Shown here: in pieces, positions 22,929 to 33,223 of the stretch
Layout: each line of letters begins with the position of its first letter
How positions within the stretch are numbered: position 1 is the first letter of the stretch
Assembly (NCBI GenBank): GCA_047495785.1
Contig: JBLDXI010000033.1
Span: 434,001 to 498,000, forward strand
DNA length: 64,000 bases
DNA from: Lepidodermella squamata
Taxonomy: Eukaryota > Gastrotricha
Reading direction: 5' to 3'
Notes under the pieces: model-generated
The model's database searches: none
The model's input: only the letters and a program-made list of their open reading frames with translations
Told to the model about the DNA's origin: nothing
Position numbers and translations under genes: made by a program

Positions 22929-25900
22929 GATGGTTTTGCGCTAAAACAGACCGATAGGCTGCATTCTGATATACGCCCATAAAAACTGTGCGGAGTATAT
23001 GCGAGTATATGGTTATACACAGGGCTAATAGCATTTTGGTGCATGCACAAGAGAATGCACTCAGACGAGAGCGATCGATTCTTCCGCAGTAACATGGTAT
23101 ATTTGCGCATTTTGTTCTCTTGTTTTTTCATTTTTATCATCATTCTTTCTTAGATCTCCCGCATCATTTTTGCTGAAAGTAGGACATTGAAAGCATGTGC
23201 TTTAAATTACCCACGATTTTAGTAATTCTGACCTGGTCTGTTCATGGGACGGAGTAGGAATGTTTTCCATAGTTGTCCATTTTAAATCGCAGCAAAATTT
23301 TCTTCTAGAATGATTAGAATCTCCGATAGATTGATAGAGGCTTCTTATCAGATTCTTTAGGAGTTTAGTGAAATCTGAGCTTACCACAAAGTTAAACTCC
23401 TGTTTTGAGGTTTCAGCAAAAATAGGGTAGAAAGGTTGTTTCGGCTGAGATTCCGAAAGTGGCTGCTGGCTACTCTGTTAGGAAAATATTCCATTATTTC
23501 GTTGTTGTGGCGTTTATCAAGCTGATAATGTGGTTTGGGCCCCTGGATAATTTGAAACTATCGCCCTTTTCCTCAAACAACCACCTCCAAAACACAACAC
23601 AACTTCTGATCAAAGATAGAAAGCCAAGTTTGTCGGTTTGGGGCTCAAACTCCACCTAGAACTTGACAGCTACTTCGACGGAAACTATAGACTTATCGAT
23701 CGTGCGTGAATCCTACAATCTACTAACGGTCGAAGGTCGAAGCCTTACGAACAATCGAAACAGTCTCTTAATTAGATCTAACCAGAAGTACTCTTTATTG
23801 CCTTTTAAAATTTAGCATTTGGTATCAGACGCATGCCATCTTCACAATGCTTGGGAGCCGACTATTCCCATGCATGATTGCTTTGGCCGCTGAGTAGCCA
23901 CATCTTTACCTTATATTACCGGTGAATGGCGGCCCATTCCAGAAGGGAGGATTTGCCTGGCGGTTTCACGCTTCCTGTCAACCCTTCCTGTCAGCTTGAT
24001 AAACGCCGCATTCAATGCAAGAACAGAACAAGAACAGAACTTCTCAGATTGGCAATTCGGCTTTCGACAACTCCCTGTTTTCTATCCTTGACATTTTAAT
24101 TTATGACGCTTGTCATTTAGGACTAAAGCATTCAACGTTTCATTTTTAACAACGATTTGAGCTGATGACTGATAACGACCATTGGCTGAAACAGTTTCCT
24201 CCGAGGATAGTGGATTCTAGACACCGCCCATCCAAACAAGCGATGGAAAGAAAACGCAAGCGCAACTCTGGGAAACCCTACCGTCAGTCAGATAAAGGGG
24301 TTAGCGCTAAGTTTAATTCCGGTCGTAAGCCTGTTTACTTCAAGTGTGGTTGCTGGCGTAAATGCTCCTTGAAATTCAATGAAAATTCAGTCAAACAATG
24401 CTTTAACACTTACTGGTCCCGAGCATCTATCGACGCTAGACGAGCATTCATCAACCGTTACGTCAGTTATAAACAGAAACGAGAGAATGGTCCTCGAAGA
24501 TTTGATTATTACTTACCAGGCAACTACTTGGCAACCCCTTCGCCTTCACAATCTAGGGACTCAATCGAAGTATGCAGGTCTTTCTTTCTGAAGGCGCTCG
24601 ATGAAACTCGCGCTTTTATAAACACAACTGTTGAGAAAAAAGTCGAAGACGGCTTCTACATCATACCAGATCAACGCGGTCGCCATAAGCCGCCGAATAC
24701 CACCAGCGATAATTCTTACAAATTTGTTTATCAGCACATCACTTCTTTCGAGCGATTAGACAGTCATTATGCGAGAAGTCAAACTAGCAAGCAATATCTC
24801 GGGTCCGCGCTCAATCTGAAGGAAATGCATCGAATGTACTGCATAGCACACCAAAACTGGGCTCTACGTACTGATGAGAAACCCGTCAAATACGCTACTT
24901 ACCGATCCATATTCAAGAGATCTTTTCCCAATCTCGCTTTCAGTCATCCGAAGAAGGACACCTGCAAGAAATGCACACGATTTGCGACTTTGCCGGATGA
25001 ACTGTTCACCCATGAAGTGATCGTGGAGAAACGGAACCACGAATCCAACAGAGACGCTGCAAGAGATGCCAAGAATGCTGACAAAATTCTAGCAAAACAG
25101 TCGAAAGGATTGATCTTGTGCATCCAGTTTGATATGCAGTCAATCCTCGAAAGCCCTTGCTGCTCGATAATGTACAAAAAAAAGTTCCACACCTCAAACC
25201 TGACTTTCTACGATACTTCATCAAAAGATGTCTACTGTTTCATGTGGGATCAAACAGAAGGGGGTCGTGGGACGGATGAAGTTGGTTCATGTCTCTATAA
25301 ATTCATCACTGAAATGATTCCTGACGAAGTTGAGCAGTTGATTCTATGGAGCGACAGCACTGGAAGCCAAAACAAATCTCAGTACATTGTCAACGCTTTA
25401 TTCGCAGCCTTGTCCAATTCCAAAGGTAATCTCAAAGTCATCGATCACAAGTTTTTCGAGCCGGGCCACTCGCAAATGGAATGTGATTCCGTGCATGCCA
25501 CTATTGAAAGGGAAGCTAAGAAACGAGTCAACATCAGCTATTCAAAGGAATGGAGAGAAATCGTGGCCGCGTCGCGGAAGGCTCCGATTGATGCTGATCT
25601 GAGACTCGAAGTGTACGGCGAGGAAACACCAAACCGCTTGAAAGTGAAACCATACAGCATAACTGAAATGCAATTTGCAAGCTTCTTCAGCTTTGACAAG
25701 TCACCAAAGTTCGCTCAGTATTTGCAAGACGAACAGAAAAATGATGTTAAATGGTCGGAGCCATGTTGGTTCAGATACGAGAAAGACTACCCTAATTATC
25801 TCCAAACCAAGAAAACTTTCGACTTGGCTTTTCATACTTTCGTCGCTAAGCGCTACAACAAAGACGTCATTTTGTTTCCTTTCCTACTTGTTCAAAAATA

Positions 25901-26414
25901 CGAAAAGCGATTGCCGATCGAATCCAGTCTTAAGAAGGATCTCATCGAAATGGTCAACAAAGGCACCATTCCAGAAGCTTATCGCTCAGTCATAATGGCT
26001 TACGAAGAAGACGCAGACAAACCTACTGCTTGTAGCATTGACGCTAAACCTCCGCCGTGACATTACGCCCTCGAAACTTGGATGGATATGACTACTTGAA
26101 AGCGTTTCAAAATTATTAAAACAAGCTTATTGTTGAGAGTTTGAACTGTGTTTTACTCCAGCTGTCTAAGAACGATTCAGTCCATGAGTTTCTGAAACGT
26201 TTCCTCCATGATTATCTCGGAATTCCCAGCGCAGATACCTCAGAATGACCGCAGTATCGAAGATATTTGTTGGTCATTATTTGTCCAGTACATATATTTT
26301 TTCACACAGAATACAATGGGCTGTATCTTACTACATGAGTGCGTAGTACTATATATAGTGCGTAGTACTCTGGATAGGAATTTTTTCATTGGCTCCTTAT
26401 AGCGCAAAATCATC
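22929..26414 (+). mobile_element. 3.49-kb DNA transposon with TIRs, inserted in a receptor gene
   Basis: The element starts GATGGTTTTGCGCTA at 22929, and its right end at 26414 is the inverse of GATGATTTTGCGCTA: 15-bp terminal inverted repeats with one mismatch. The exact 6-bp duplication GACTTC flanks it at 22923-22928 and 26415-26420. It carries one long gene at 24165-26060. Near the right end GTGCGTAGTACT is directly repeated (about 26340-26370). The superfamily is not assigned. Confidence 0.92.
24165..26060 (+). CDS. Transposase-like protein (DUF7869-type), 631 aa
   Basis: An intact 631-aa frame filling the core of the transposon. The N-terminus is basic with a cysteine cluster at 61, 63 and 67 (CGCWRKC), followed by a YYLPG segment and DQRGRH. 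A CKKC knuckle lies near 270. The C-terminal half has FDMQ (D ~323), LWSDSTGSQNKSQ (D ~397) and GHSQMECDSVHATIER (E ~448), a spacing that suggests an RNase H-like DDE catalytic core. From memory this resembles the uncharacterised DUF7869 proteins scattered through arthropod and cnidarian genomes. No stop or frameshift is present, so the copy may be active. The family name is my recollection, not a search result. Confidence 0.8.
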   Translation: MTDNDHWLKQFPPRIVDSRHRPSKQAMERKRKRNSGKPYRQSDKGVSAKFNSGRKPVYFKCGCWRKCSLKFNENSVKQCFNTYWSRASIDARRAFINRYVSYKQKRENGPRRFDYYLPGNYLATPSPSQSRDSIEVCRSFFLKALDETRAFINTTVEKKVEDGFYIIPDQRGRHKPPNTTSDNSYKFVYQHITSFERLDSHYARSQTSKQYLGSALNLKEMHRMYCIAHQNWALRTDEKPVKYATYRSIFKRSFPNLAFSHPKKDTCKKCTRFATLPDELFTHEVIVEKRNHESNRDAARDAKNADKILAKQSKGLILCIQFDMQSILESPCCSIMYKKKFHTSNLTFYDTSSKDVYCFMWDQTEGGRGTDEVGSCLYKFITEMIPDEVEQLILWSDSTGSQNKSQYIVNALFAALSNSKGNLKVIDHKFFEPGHSQMECDSVHATIEREAKKRVNISYSKEWREIVAASRKAPIDADLRLEVYGEETPNRLKVKPYSITEMQFASFFSFDKSPKFAQYLQDEQKNDVKWSEPCWFRYEKDYPNYLQTKKTFDLAFHTFVAKRYNKDVILFPFLLVQKYEKRLPIESSLKKDLIEMVNKGTIPEAYRSVIMAYEEDADKPTACSIDAKPPP

Positions 26415-27290
26415 GACTTCTGGGAGCCAAATTTTCATCATGCTAACACTCTTTCTCATTTTGGATTAGCGGATGGTTTTGTCCGAAGAATCTTCTCGAA
26501 GACGAAATCGGCAGATAACATCGAGTTCAACCTGAAATTCTACGGCTCCTTCTTCTCCAAGTGCGACATGGATTTCAGTTACTTCCCATTTGATCAAGCG
26601 AACTGTTCGTTGATGTTTACAATCCAAGAAAATGCTGATTCGGTTTTTATCAACGAGGCTCACTGGTTTGAGGTTGATAAATGGGCGAAAGAGATAAAAG
26701 AAGATTGGGAAATCAGCTCCTGGTCAAATTGGACGACTGGGAATACTTCAAGTCGGAGCAGTGCTGTTTTCCTGTTACATTTTCAACGAAATCCTGACTA
26801 CTATGTGTCTCATGTAATGGCACCTTGCGTCTTTCTAGCGGCTCTGGAGTTGATGGGCTTCATGCTGGATCCCATTTCAGCTGATCGGCCGAGCTTCATG
26901 ATGAGTGCCCTACTGGCTCAGACTGTTTTTCAATCTCAGATTATGACTGTAGTCCCTGTAAAACCGGATAGAATTTTCCTAAGCAATTACACTGATTTTT
27001 GCGTTCTTTTCTCATGGTTTTGTACTGTCTATGGACTTGTGGCTAGCGGAGTGTGTGCAGCTTGGCGAGATCGATTTTACAGCGAAACTAAGATCGGTAA
27101 AACCGGTTTGGTAATTTCAAGAATTCGAATTATTGACTTTGCTGTAGCAAGTCTCGCATTTGCCTTATTCCTTATAATCAATGTCTACGCGATTTCCGTT
27201 GCGAATGCAGCTAAAAAATAAACTGAGCATAAATGAAAGTTAAACAAAACAGTTTTTGAACGTCATTGGATATAGAGATTATATTCAGAC

Positions 27291-28484
27291 ATGGAGCTGT
27301 TCTACTTTATGCTCTTCGGCCTTCCTGTTAGTATTTCAGTACCCACGACTTCCGATTCAAAGATTAATGAGAAAGTGGATGATTACTTGGCTAATCAAGT
27401 TCCAGTTTCAAAACTGAGGACTGCGTTGAGTGCCGAACTTTTACAGGCGTGTCCTAAATTGTCACCTCAATGGTACGCCCCAGATTGTCCTCGATCAAAG
27501 AATTGCAACGCAACAGAGCTGAGAGCCCAATTCCTACCTCGATATTTTCACGACATTAGTGACCTGGACGAATCGATGGCTATCTCAGGCTCTTTTTCAG
27601 TATCGTGGGAAGTTGTATGCCCTGACTTGAAGCCTGGTTTCAGTGCATCGCTGATTAATGTGAACGAAGAGGACTTTTGGACACCTTATGTCACGCATAC
27701 CAATACAATATCAGATTTTGGAATGCTGGAAGGCTTTTTTCGCCGATTTTATATAACTTTTGAAACTAAAAAGACCTTGGTTTTCAACTTGAATATGTAC
27801 GGACTTTACCATACGCTGTGCGACATGAGTTTCACTGCGTTCCCATACGACTCAGCGAATTGTACCTTGCAATTCAATGTTGAAACTGCTAATCACGTGG
27901 TAAGATACAACAGCTCGAAGTGGAGCGTGAACATGGAAGGCTGGGCTTCTAATTTGGACACGACTTGGTTTCTGAAAAAGTGGGAGACCAGAGTGGATTA
28001 CAGACCAAACACAGAATATCGAAGTTTTGTTGTGTTCTCACTGATTTTCTATCGGAACCCATCTTACTACATTACTCATCTTATGATACCCTGTGGTATG
28101 TTGGCTGCTCTAGAAATTGCGGCCTTCATGCTGGACCCAATTCAACCCGACCGCCCTGCTTTCATGTTAACGATTTTGTTAGCAGAAACTGTATTTCAAG
28201 CGCAGATAATGGATAGAATCCCAGCTAAGCCTGACAGGTCTTTTCTGAATAACTATACCGACTTGTGCGCGATTTTTTCGTGGATTTGCGCGGTTTATGG
28301 CCTTGCATCTTGTGGCGTGTGTAGGGCGTGGAAAACCTGGTTCTATAATGAAATCAGATTTTGCAAGGCCTTGAATGTCACGAAGGCGAGAATAATAGAC
28401 TCAGTAGCTTGTTCAATCTCGATAGCCGGGTTCATTGGTATCCACCTATACGCGATTGGATTTGTCTTATCGGCAGATCAATAA
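27291..28484 (+). CDS. Cys-loop ligand-gated ion channel subunit (LLAET clade)
   Basis: A single-exon subunit of 397 aa. The signal peptide is MELFYFMLFGLPVSISV. N-terminal module LLQACPKLSPQWYAPDC; Cys-loop CDMSFTAFPYDSANC, with Tyr in the FPYD position. The pore helix DRPAFMLTILLAETVFQAQ carries Asp -1', Leu 9' and Glu 11'. M3 starts NNYTDLC. The linker to M4 is about 20 residues. A strong acceptor-like TTATATTCAG ends two bases before the ATG, and the upstream (transposon-split) gene stops only 69 bp away, so splicing or trans-splicing onto this start is possible. AATAAA at 28591-28596 lies just 10 bp before the next ATG. Confidence 0.95.
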   Translation: MELFYFMLFGLPVSISVPTTSDSKINEKVDDYLANQVPVSKLRTALSAELLQACPKLSPQWYAPDCPRSKNCNATELRAQFLPRYFHDISDLDESMAISGSFSVSWEVVCPDLKPGFSASLINVNEEDFWTPYVTHTNTISDFGMLEGFFRRFYITFETKKTLVFNLNMYGLYHTLCDMSFTAFPYDSANCTLQFNVETANHVVRYNSSKWSVNMEGWASNLDTTWFLKKWETRVDYRPNTEYRSFVVFSLIFYRNPSYYITHLMIPCGMLAALEIAAFMLDPIQPDRPAFMLTILLAETVFQAQIMDRIPAKPDRSFLNNYTDLCAIFSWICAVYGLASCGVCRAWKTWFYNEIRFCKALNVTKARIIDSVACSISIAGFIGIHLYAIGFVLSADQ

Positions 28485-28605
28485 TGGAGCTGATTGTCTA
28501 ATCAATTTCAGCAAATAATTACCTCTGTCAATATTTAAGGAGTGTCTCTTAGAAAAATACCCAAGACTCTGTTTATATTGTTATTAAAGCAATAAAAAAT
28601 GAAAT

Positions 28606-29784
28606 ATGAACCTCGGCGTGATACTAATCGAGCTGGTAAGCATCTTTCAGGTGAGCATCTCTGGCGAAAGCGCTGATGAACTGTTGGCTAACTGCTCGAA
28701 GGTTCACGGCGAAGTTTACTCACCTACTTGCATCGACGGGAGGACGCATTTCGACCCATTCAATGGTGTTTGCGAGAAGACCTACTGCGACATTCGATTC
28801 AGACCCGAAAAATTTCATGAAATCGATGATTTACGTGAGGTTTTAGTTCTATCTGGCTCCGTGAAGATTTACTGGTATGTGAACTGCCCGACATACCATA
28901 AAACCGGCTACAACGACGAATTCTCATTCAATATTCCCGATGACGGCAGCGTATGGCGCCCTACTCTGAATCACCACAACTCAGTCGATAATCGTGGGAT
29001 GAACGGCGATGGGTACGCTACAAGATTCTACATGAGCTACTTAGTACCCGACCGCCGACTTCAGTTCTTATGGCAAAGGTTCGGTCTATTCGAGTCAACA
29101 TGTTCCATGGACTTCCAAGCCTTCCCTTTCGACTCTCAAACTTGTACAATCGATTTTACGATTTTAGAAAACTCCAGGGCTGTTGAGCTCTACTTCACTA
29201 GACCTGCCGATAAACACTTCCCTGAAGAATTCTTAACAGACGGCCATTGGTGGACTTTTGTTGACATTTCCGAGAATCTCACTGAGATCGACATTGAAGG
29301 CAATCGAAGTATGGCTTATTTCACGATTAAATTCCAAAGAAAACCGCAACTCTATGTATATGCTTTGATGATCCCTGCGAGTATCTTATCGAGTTTACAG
29401 CTCTTCCTATACGCAATGCCGGCAGCAATTCCTGACAGACCGATGATTTCAGTGACGATTCTTCTAGCTTTGACTGTTCTTCAGTCTTCTGTGATCAGCC
29501 GCGTCCCCCCAAAGCCATATCGAATATTTCTGATGAATTATACGGATTTTTGTACTCTTCTGTCGTGGGCTTGTACAATATACACTGTGGTGACCTGTGC
29601 GATAGCGCGAGACAAGGCTGAATGGTTCAACGGGCCCGGACGCCGCGGCTTCTGGCCCAACTGGTTGAAAAGAGGTCGCAGTATTGACATTGTGTCGTTT
29701 TCAGTGACTCTTCTGCTTTTCCTCGCTATTATTGGATACGCCGTTGATACAGCGCGACACGAGGGCTATGTTTTGCTAACTTAA
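28606..29784 (+). CDS. Cys-loop ligand-gated ion channel subunit
   Basis: A single-exon subunit of 392 aa starting 121 bp after the previous stop. The signal peptide is MNLGVILIELVSIFQVSIS. The Cys-loop is CSMDFQAFPFDSQTC. Pore segment PDRPMISVTILLALTVLQ with Asp -1' and Leu 9'. The M2-M3 linker is VPPKPYR rather than the common PAKPxR. M1 lacks the MIPC cysteine (MIPAS). The M3-M4 linker is rich in Gly, Arg and Trp (GPGRRGFWPNWLKRGR). The 5' UTR must be very short or overlap the upstream 3' UTR. AATAAA lies at 29811-29816. Confidence 0.95.
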   Translation: MNLGVILIELVSIFQVSISGESADELLANCSKVHGEVYSPTCIDGRTHFDPFNGVCEKTYCDIRFRPEKFHEIDDLREVLVLSGSVKIYWYVNCPTYHKTGYNDEFSFNIPDDGSVWRPTLNHHNSVDNRGMNGDGYATRFYMSYLVPDRRLQFLWQRFGLFESTCSMDFQAFPFDSQTCTIDFTILENSRAVELYFTRPADKHFPEEFLTDGHWWTFVDISENLTEIDIEGNRSMAYFTIKFQRKPQLYVYALMIPASILSSLQLFLYAMPAAIPDRPMISVTILLALTVLQSSVISRVPPKPYRIFLMNYTDFCTLLSWACTIYTVVTCAIARDKAEWFNGPGRRGFWPNWLKRGRSIDIVSFSVTLLLFLAIIGYAVDTARHEGYVLLT

Positions 29785-30303
29785 ACATTGCTTTGTCAAC
29801 TGAATGAGCAAATAAACGCTATGATAACAGTCTCCTAATAAGAAATTAGTCGTTATTCTGGAGATGCACCGACATTTCAGCCTACGTAAATTAAGCTGAA
29901 ATTTCTGATGACGACTGATGCGACTTCAGTGGTCTCAACATCAATAACCTCAATCAAGGCTTGGTAACCGACAAATAGCATTACTGCGAATCTGAAGCTA
30001 AAAATGCTATGAAAAGCCTATTAATAAACCTTAATTATTTATGTTTTTCCTATGCAGGCAATCAACTAGTCCGTTATAATGTGAGACATAGGATGATAGA
30101 GCAATCTGAAAATGACCTCAAAGACCATACGTGCACGGCGAATTGTGGACACGTGATTGAGAGCAATCATTAGTTGTCAAGATTCAACAAGGCGTGAAAT
30201 ATTTATCTAATAAATGCATTCAAGCTATGACCGCAATAGCGGGCTCGGCCTCATTTGTTCTGCCTTTTACGAAATTTTATCAAAAACAAAATAATCATAA
30301 AAC
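29785..30303. other. Intergenic, no gene seen
   Basis: Holds the AATAAA at 29811 of the upstream gene. Nothing else is recognised. Confidence 0.5.
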
Positions 30304-31458
30304 ATGACCGCATTGAGATGGACAGCATTTTGGATGTCTGTCGCCTATCCAATGTTCGAGGCCTCACAGTTTGAAGTTAAAAGCAACGAGCTTCTCAACA
30401 ATTGTAGCTTCTTTTCAAAGGAATCTTACAGCCCAACATGTCCGGAAGGGAAGATGTTCCTGGATCCTCCGAATAAATCGGCGTGTTGTAGTACGAACGT
30501 CGATCTTCGGCTTCAGGTCGACGAGTTCTACGAGCTCAACGATAAAGAAGAATCATTCAGCTTATCTGGCGTTTTACGATTCAGCTGGCGAGTTAACTGC
30601 CACTCATACTATCAGCAAGATGAAGTCCGCTTCTACCCAGATGATCAGCTTTATTGGAAGCCATTGGTTAATCAAATCAATGGCGTCGAAAATGTTGGCT
30701 TGGACGGCGATGGTTTGACCTCAAGGTTCTTTGTTCGGATTCTCGGAAGTGAAATTAAATTTGCTTGGCAGCACTACGGCATCTTCACCTCGAACTGCAA
30801 TATGGACCTATCTTTCTATCCATTCGACGAGCAACTATGCGATATTCGATTTCTTATCCAAAGTTTGTCATCGGCCGTAGACTTTCAGAGCGTATTCATC
30901 GACGTATCACCAGATTTTTTGACACTCGGAAGTGGGTGGAGCTTAACAAATGCATCTTCAAGTCGCGACCATGTAGACTTGGACGGCCACAGGGGAGTTG
31001 CTGTTTTTAGCATGGTTTTTCGACGAAATCCCTCGTACTACGTTTACAATTTGATGCTACCCTCCTGCCTGTTATCCCTACTGGAAATTCTATGCGTTTT
31101 AATGAGTCCTGCCTTACCTGATCGGCCAATGTTCGCAGTTACGATTCTTCTAGCTCTGGTTTTTGTCCAAGGCCAAATTTTAGCCGGTGTCCCAGCGAAA
31201 CCAACCCGAATTTTCATCAGCAACTACACCGACCTCAGTGCTCTGCTGTCATGGCTGTGCACCATATATTGCATGGTCAGTTGTTGGTATACAAGATCGT
31301 GGCGGATGTATTTCAAGCAGCCGATCAAATTTGGCCTTGGTGTCGCATTGAGCCTTCGAAGGTTTATCGATTTTACAGTCTTGACAAACCTAGCATTGCT
31401 TTACGTTTGTATAAATTTGTATGCGCTAAGCATAGCTTCCGGCCAAGGCTATATTTAG
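30304..31458 (+). CDS. Cys-loop ligand-gated ion channel subunit
   Basis: A single-exon subunit of 384 aa. Signal peptide ALRWTAFWMSVAYPMFEA. N-terminal module LLNNCSFFSKESYSPTC, with an extra adjacent cysteine pair (ACCSTN) at the third position. Cys-loop CNMDLSFYPFDEQLC. M1 MLPSCLLSLLEILCVLM; pore PDRPMFAVTILLALVFVQ with Asp -1' and Leu 9'; M2-M3 linker VPAKPTR; M3 NYTDLSALLSWLC. It groups by its VQGQIL motif with the genes from 31849 to 43202. The CC pair is not the loop-C vicinal pair of acetylcholine receptors, since it lies before the first beta strand. AATAAA lies at 31531-31536. Confidence 0.95.
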   Translation: MTALRWTAFWMSVAYPMFEASQFEVKSNELLNNCSFFSKESYSPTCPEGKMFLDPPNKSACCSTNVDLRLQVDEFYELNDKEESFSLSGVLRFSWRVNCHSYYQQDEVRFYPDDQLYWKPLVNQINGVENVGLDGDGLTSRFFVRILGSEIKFAWQHYGIFTSNCNMDLSFYPFDEQLCDIRFLIQSLSSAVDFQSVFIDVSPDFLTLGSGWSLTNASSSRDHVDLDGHRGVAVFSMVFRRNPSYYVYNLMLPSCLLSLLEILCVLMSPALPDRPMFAVTILLALVFVQGQILAGVPAKPTRIFISNYTDLSALLSWLCTIYCMVSCWYTRSWRMYFKQPIKFGLGVALSLRRFIDFTVLTNLALLYVCINLYALSIASGQGYI

Positions 31459-31848
31459 AATGCGACCAGGCCTGACCTATGGCCTCACACTTGATTACAA
31501 GACAGCTCCCTTCGAGCCGGTCCCAGGAACAATAAATTATCTTCTCGAAAACTACATTTTCACCAAGTTGAATGTTTCGTGCACGTTTGGGACCTGGGCG
31601 TTAGCAGTCTAGAAACTGGCAATAAAAGGTCGAAAGCAATTGATTACCCGTGGGAAAGGGCGTCAATTATAGATTATATGATTTATTAATCAGATCACTA
31701 CATCAACAAATCAGAATCAATTCGATATTCTCGTATGTTAGCTCTTGAGCTGCTAAGCAACCATTATAATGCGAGAGACATGCCTTTTTGTTATTCGTGT
31801 ATATAAAATACGAGCGAGGTTCGGCTATTTTGCCGTTGGGAAATCGTA
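31459..31848. other. Intergenic and promoter of the 31849 gene
   Basis: Contains AATAAA at 31531 and a TATATAAAAT box around 31800-31809, about 40 bp before the ATG. No gene seen. Confidence 0.5.
31800..31809 (+). promoter_or_regulatory. TATA-box-like element
   Basis: TATATAAAAT about 40 bp upstream of the ATG at 31849, a plausible TATA box for a gene with a very short leader. It is inferred from sequence only. Confidence 0.45.
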
Positions 31849-32979
31849 ATGCTAACTCAATGCTTTCTCCTGACTGCTCTTTTTGTCGAATCGAGCTTTA
31901 CAAGCAGAGCAGATGTACTTTTAGCGAAATGCCCTGACTTGAACAAAGAATCCTACTCCCCTTCTTGTCCTGAAGGAACACTGCCGAACGTAGCGACTGA
32001 TCCACCATGTAAGCAGACTCTTGTAAATCTTCAACTGAGACTCGATGAATTCCACGAGATTAGAGACAAGGAAGAAACGCTTCAGGTTACTGGCTCAATC
32101 GTAGCAGACTGGGCTATTCAATGCCCCGAATACAGTAATAGAGACGGGGTGACATTTAACGTGGATGGCGAAGTCTTTTGGCGGCCGAAAATCCATCACG
32201 CGAATGCTTTGAAAGTTTACGGCATGAATGGCGACGCATTCGCTCGCCGCTTTTGGATCAAGATTGAAAATGGGAGCACAGTTCATTTCTACTATCAAAT
32301 TTTCGGCGCTTTCGAGTCATCCTGCGATCTTGACCTCACCTACTACCCGTTCGACATTCAAGATTGCGGATTAGTTTTCTCTCTTGAAAGCAATGATCTA
32401 TCTACAGCTTTTGGGGCAATTACGTACAAAGCTGATGACGACTTCGTGGGTCAAGGCGATGCTTGGGAGTATAAAGAGTCGAAAATCGGCTTGGTTGATG
32501 AAACCGATGATCAGATAAGTTTTGCGGCTTATAACTTCAAATTTCGCCGGCTGCCCAACTTTTACGTCGATAGCCTCATGATACCATCATTCCTTCTCAC
32601 CTTACTACAACTCGCCAAGTTCGGCCTGCCGCCAGAACAAGCGGATCGGTCCCTCTTTTCAGTCTCCGTGGTTATTGCGCTAACCCTGGTTCAAGGTTTG
32701 ATATTGGACGACGTTCCTGATAAGCCGCAGCGAATTTTTGTTGCAAACTACTCTGATGCATGTCTATATCTGTCATGGTCTTGCAATATGTACAGCTTGA
32801 TAATAGCATTCATCGCAGAAAGATGGGAGAGTCGTATGGGCAAGGAGATGAAATTTGGTTGCTTCAAAATGGTCGCAGTGAGATTTATAGACTTTGTCGC
32901 ATTTCTAGTCATATTGACAGCTTTTATTATAATTAACGTGTATGCTATGGTTATATCTAGATTGACATATAACTGGTAA
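31849..32979 (+). CDS. Cys-loop ligand-gated ion channel subunit (Ile-9' clade)
   Basis: A single-exon subunit of 376 aa. Signal peptide MLTQCFLLTALFVESSFT. N-terminal module LLAKCPDLNKESYSPSC. Cys-loop CDLDLTYYPFDIQDC. The pore is ADRSLFSVSVVIALTLVQ: Asp -1' is kept, but the 9' gate residue is Ile and 6' is Ser. The M2-M3 linker is VPDKPQR, with Asp replacing the usual Ala. M1 MIPSFLLTLL lacks the conserved cysteine. These traits are shared with the pair at 33224 and 38885, which form a small subclade with it. No AATAAA was found within the 244 bp before the next gene. Confidence 0.95.
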   Translation: MLTQCFLLTALFVESSFTSRADVLLAKCPDLNKESYSPSCPEGTLPNVATDPPCKQTLVNLQLRLDEFHEIRDKEETLQVTGSIVADWAIQCPEYSNRDGVTFNVDGEVFWRPKIHHANALKVYGMNGDAFARRFWIKIENGSTVHFYYQIFGAFESSCDLDLTYYPFDIQDCGLVFSLESNDLSTAFGAITYKADDDFVGQGDAWEYKESKIGLVDETDDQISFAAYNFKFRRLPNFYVDSLMIPSFLLTLLQLAKFGLPPEQADRSLFSVSVVIALTLVQGLILDDVPDKPQRIFVANYSDACLYLSWSCNMYSLIIAFIAERWESRMGKEMKFGCFKMVAVRFIDFVAFLVILTAFIIINVYAMVISRLTYNW

Positions 32980-33053
32980 ATTGGCCCGTTGTATTCTTCC
33001 ATATTGCGTGTTCGCAGTGTAGATTTTCTGCAGTAAAGCTATTTGTGCTGGAA

Positions 33054-33078
33054 AATTTGAGTTTTTTCCCCTCAAATT
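33054..33078 (+). promoter_or_regulatory. Conserved upstream inverted repeat (copy 1)
   Basis: AATTTGAG at 33054-33061 and CTCAAATT at 33071-33078 form an 8-bp inverted repeat. The left arm ends 163 bp before the ATG at 33224. The same repeat lies at the same distance before the duplicate gene at 38885. Confidence 0.5.
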
Positions 33079-33223
33079 AACGCGAACTTTGTTTGCACTG
33101 GTAAGCTCGCTGCCGCTCTGCAAACAGGAGTTCATAAAGCATTTTTTCTAGAATTATACATTGTTTGCTTAGCCTTTGGTGTAGAGTGGAGGGTCATTCA
33201 GACCTGTGTTTTCAAATCGAAAA

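Larger units (their letters stand above)
22584..27221 (+). pseudogene. Cys-loop receptor gene split by a DNA transposon
   Basis: The 5' part (22584-22928, 115 codons) encodes a signal peptide (LTVKILLIVLAIFPRVGA) and the N-terminal cysteine module, ending at Asp-Phe. The 3' part (26421-27221) resumes in the same frame at Trp and encodes the Cys-loop (CDMDFSYFPFDQANC), M1, M2 (DRPSFMMSALLAQTVF), M3 and M4. The DF-W join matches GDFWKP or EDFWTP in the sister genes at 3759, 7627 and 27291. The sequence between, 22929-26414, is a transposon flanked by a duplicated GACTTC. Apart from the insertion the reading frame is intact (381 codons), so the insertion looks recent. Read through from the 5' end, translation stops at 22982 inside the transposon. 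The next gene starts 69 bp downstream. Confidence 0.93.

Noticed and set aside
22584-27221. Two separate short receptor genes at 22584-22982 and 26568-27221
   Set aside because: Frame, family alignment, target duplication and inverted repeats show one gene cut by a transposon. The Met at 26568 is internal to the Cys-loop.
30478-30492. Adjacent Cys-Cys in the 30304 product as an acetylcholine receptor loop-C pair
   Set aside because: It lies before the first beta strand, not between strands 9 and 10.
33206-33223. Upstream GTG/TTG starts for several channel genes (33206, 38858, 40737, 52029, 53277, 59571)
   Set aside because: Animal nuclear genes start at ATG, and the next in-frame ATG gives a proper signal peptide in each case.
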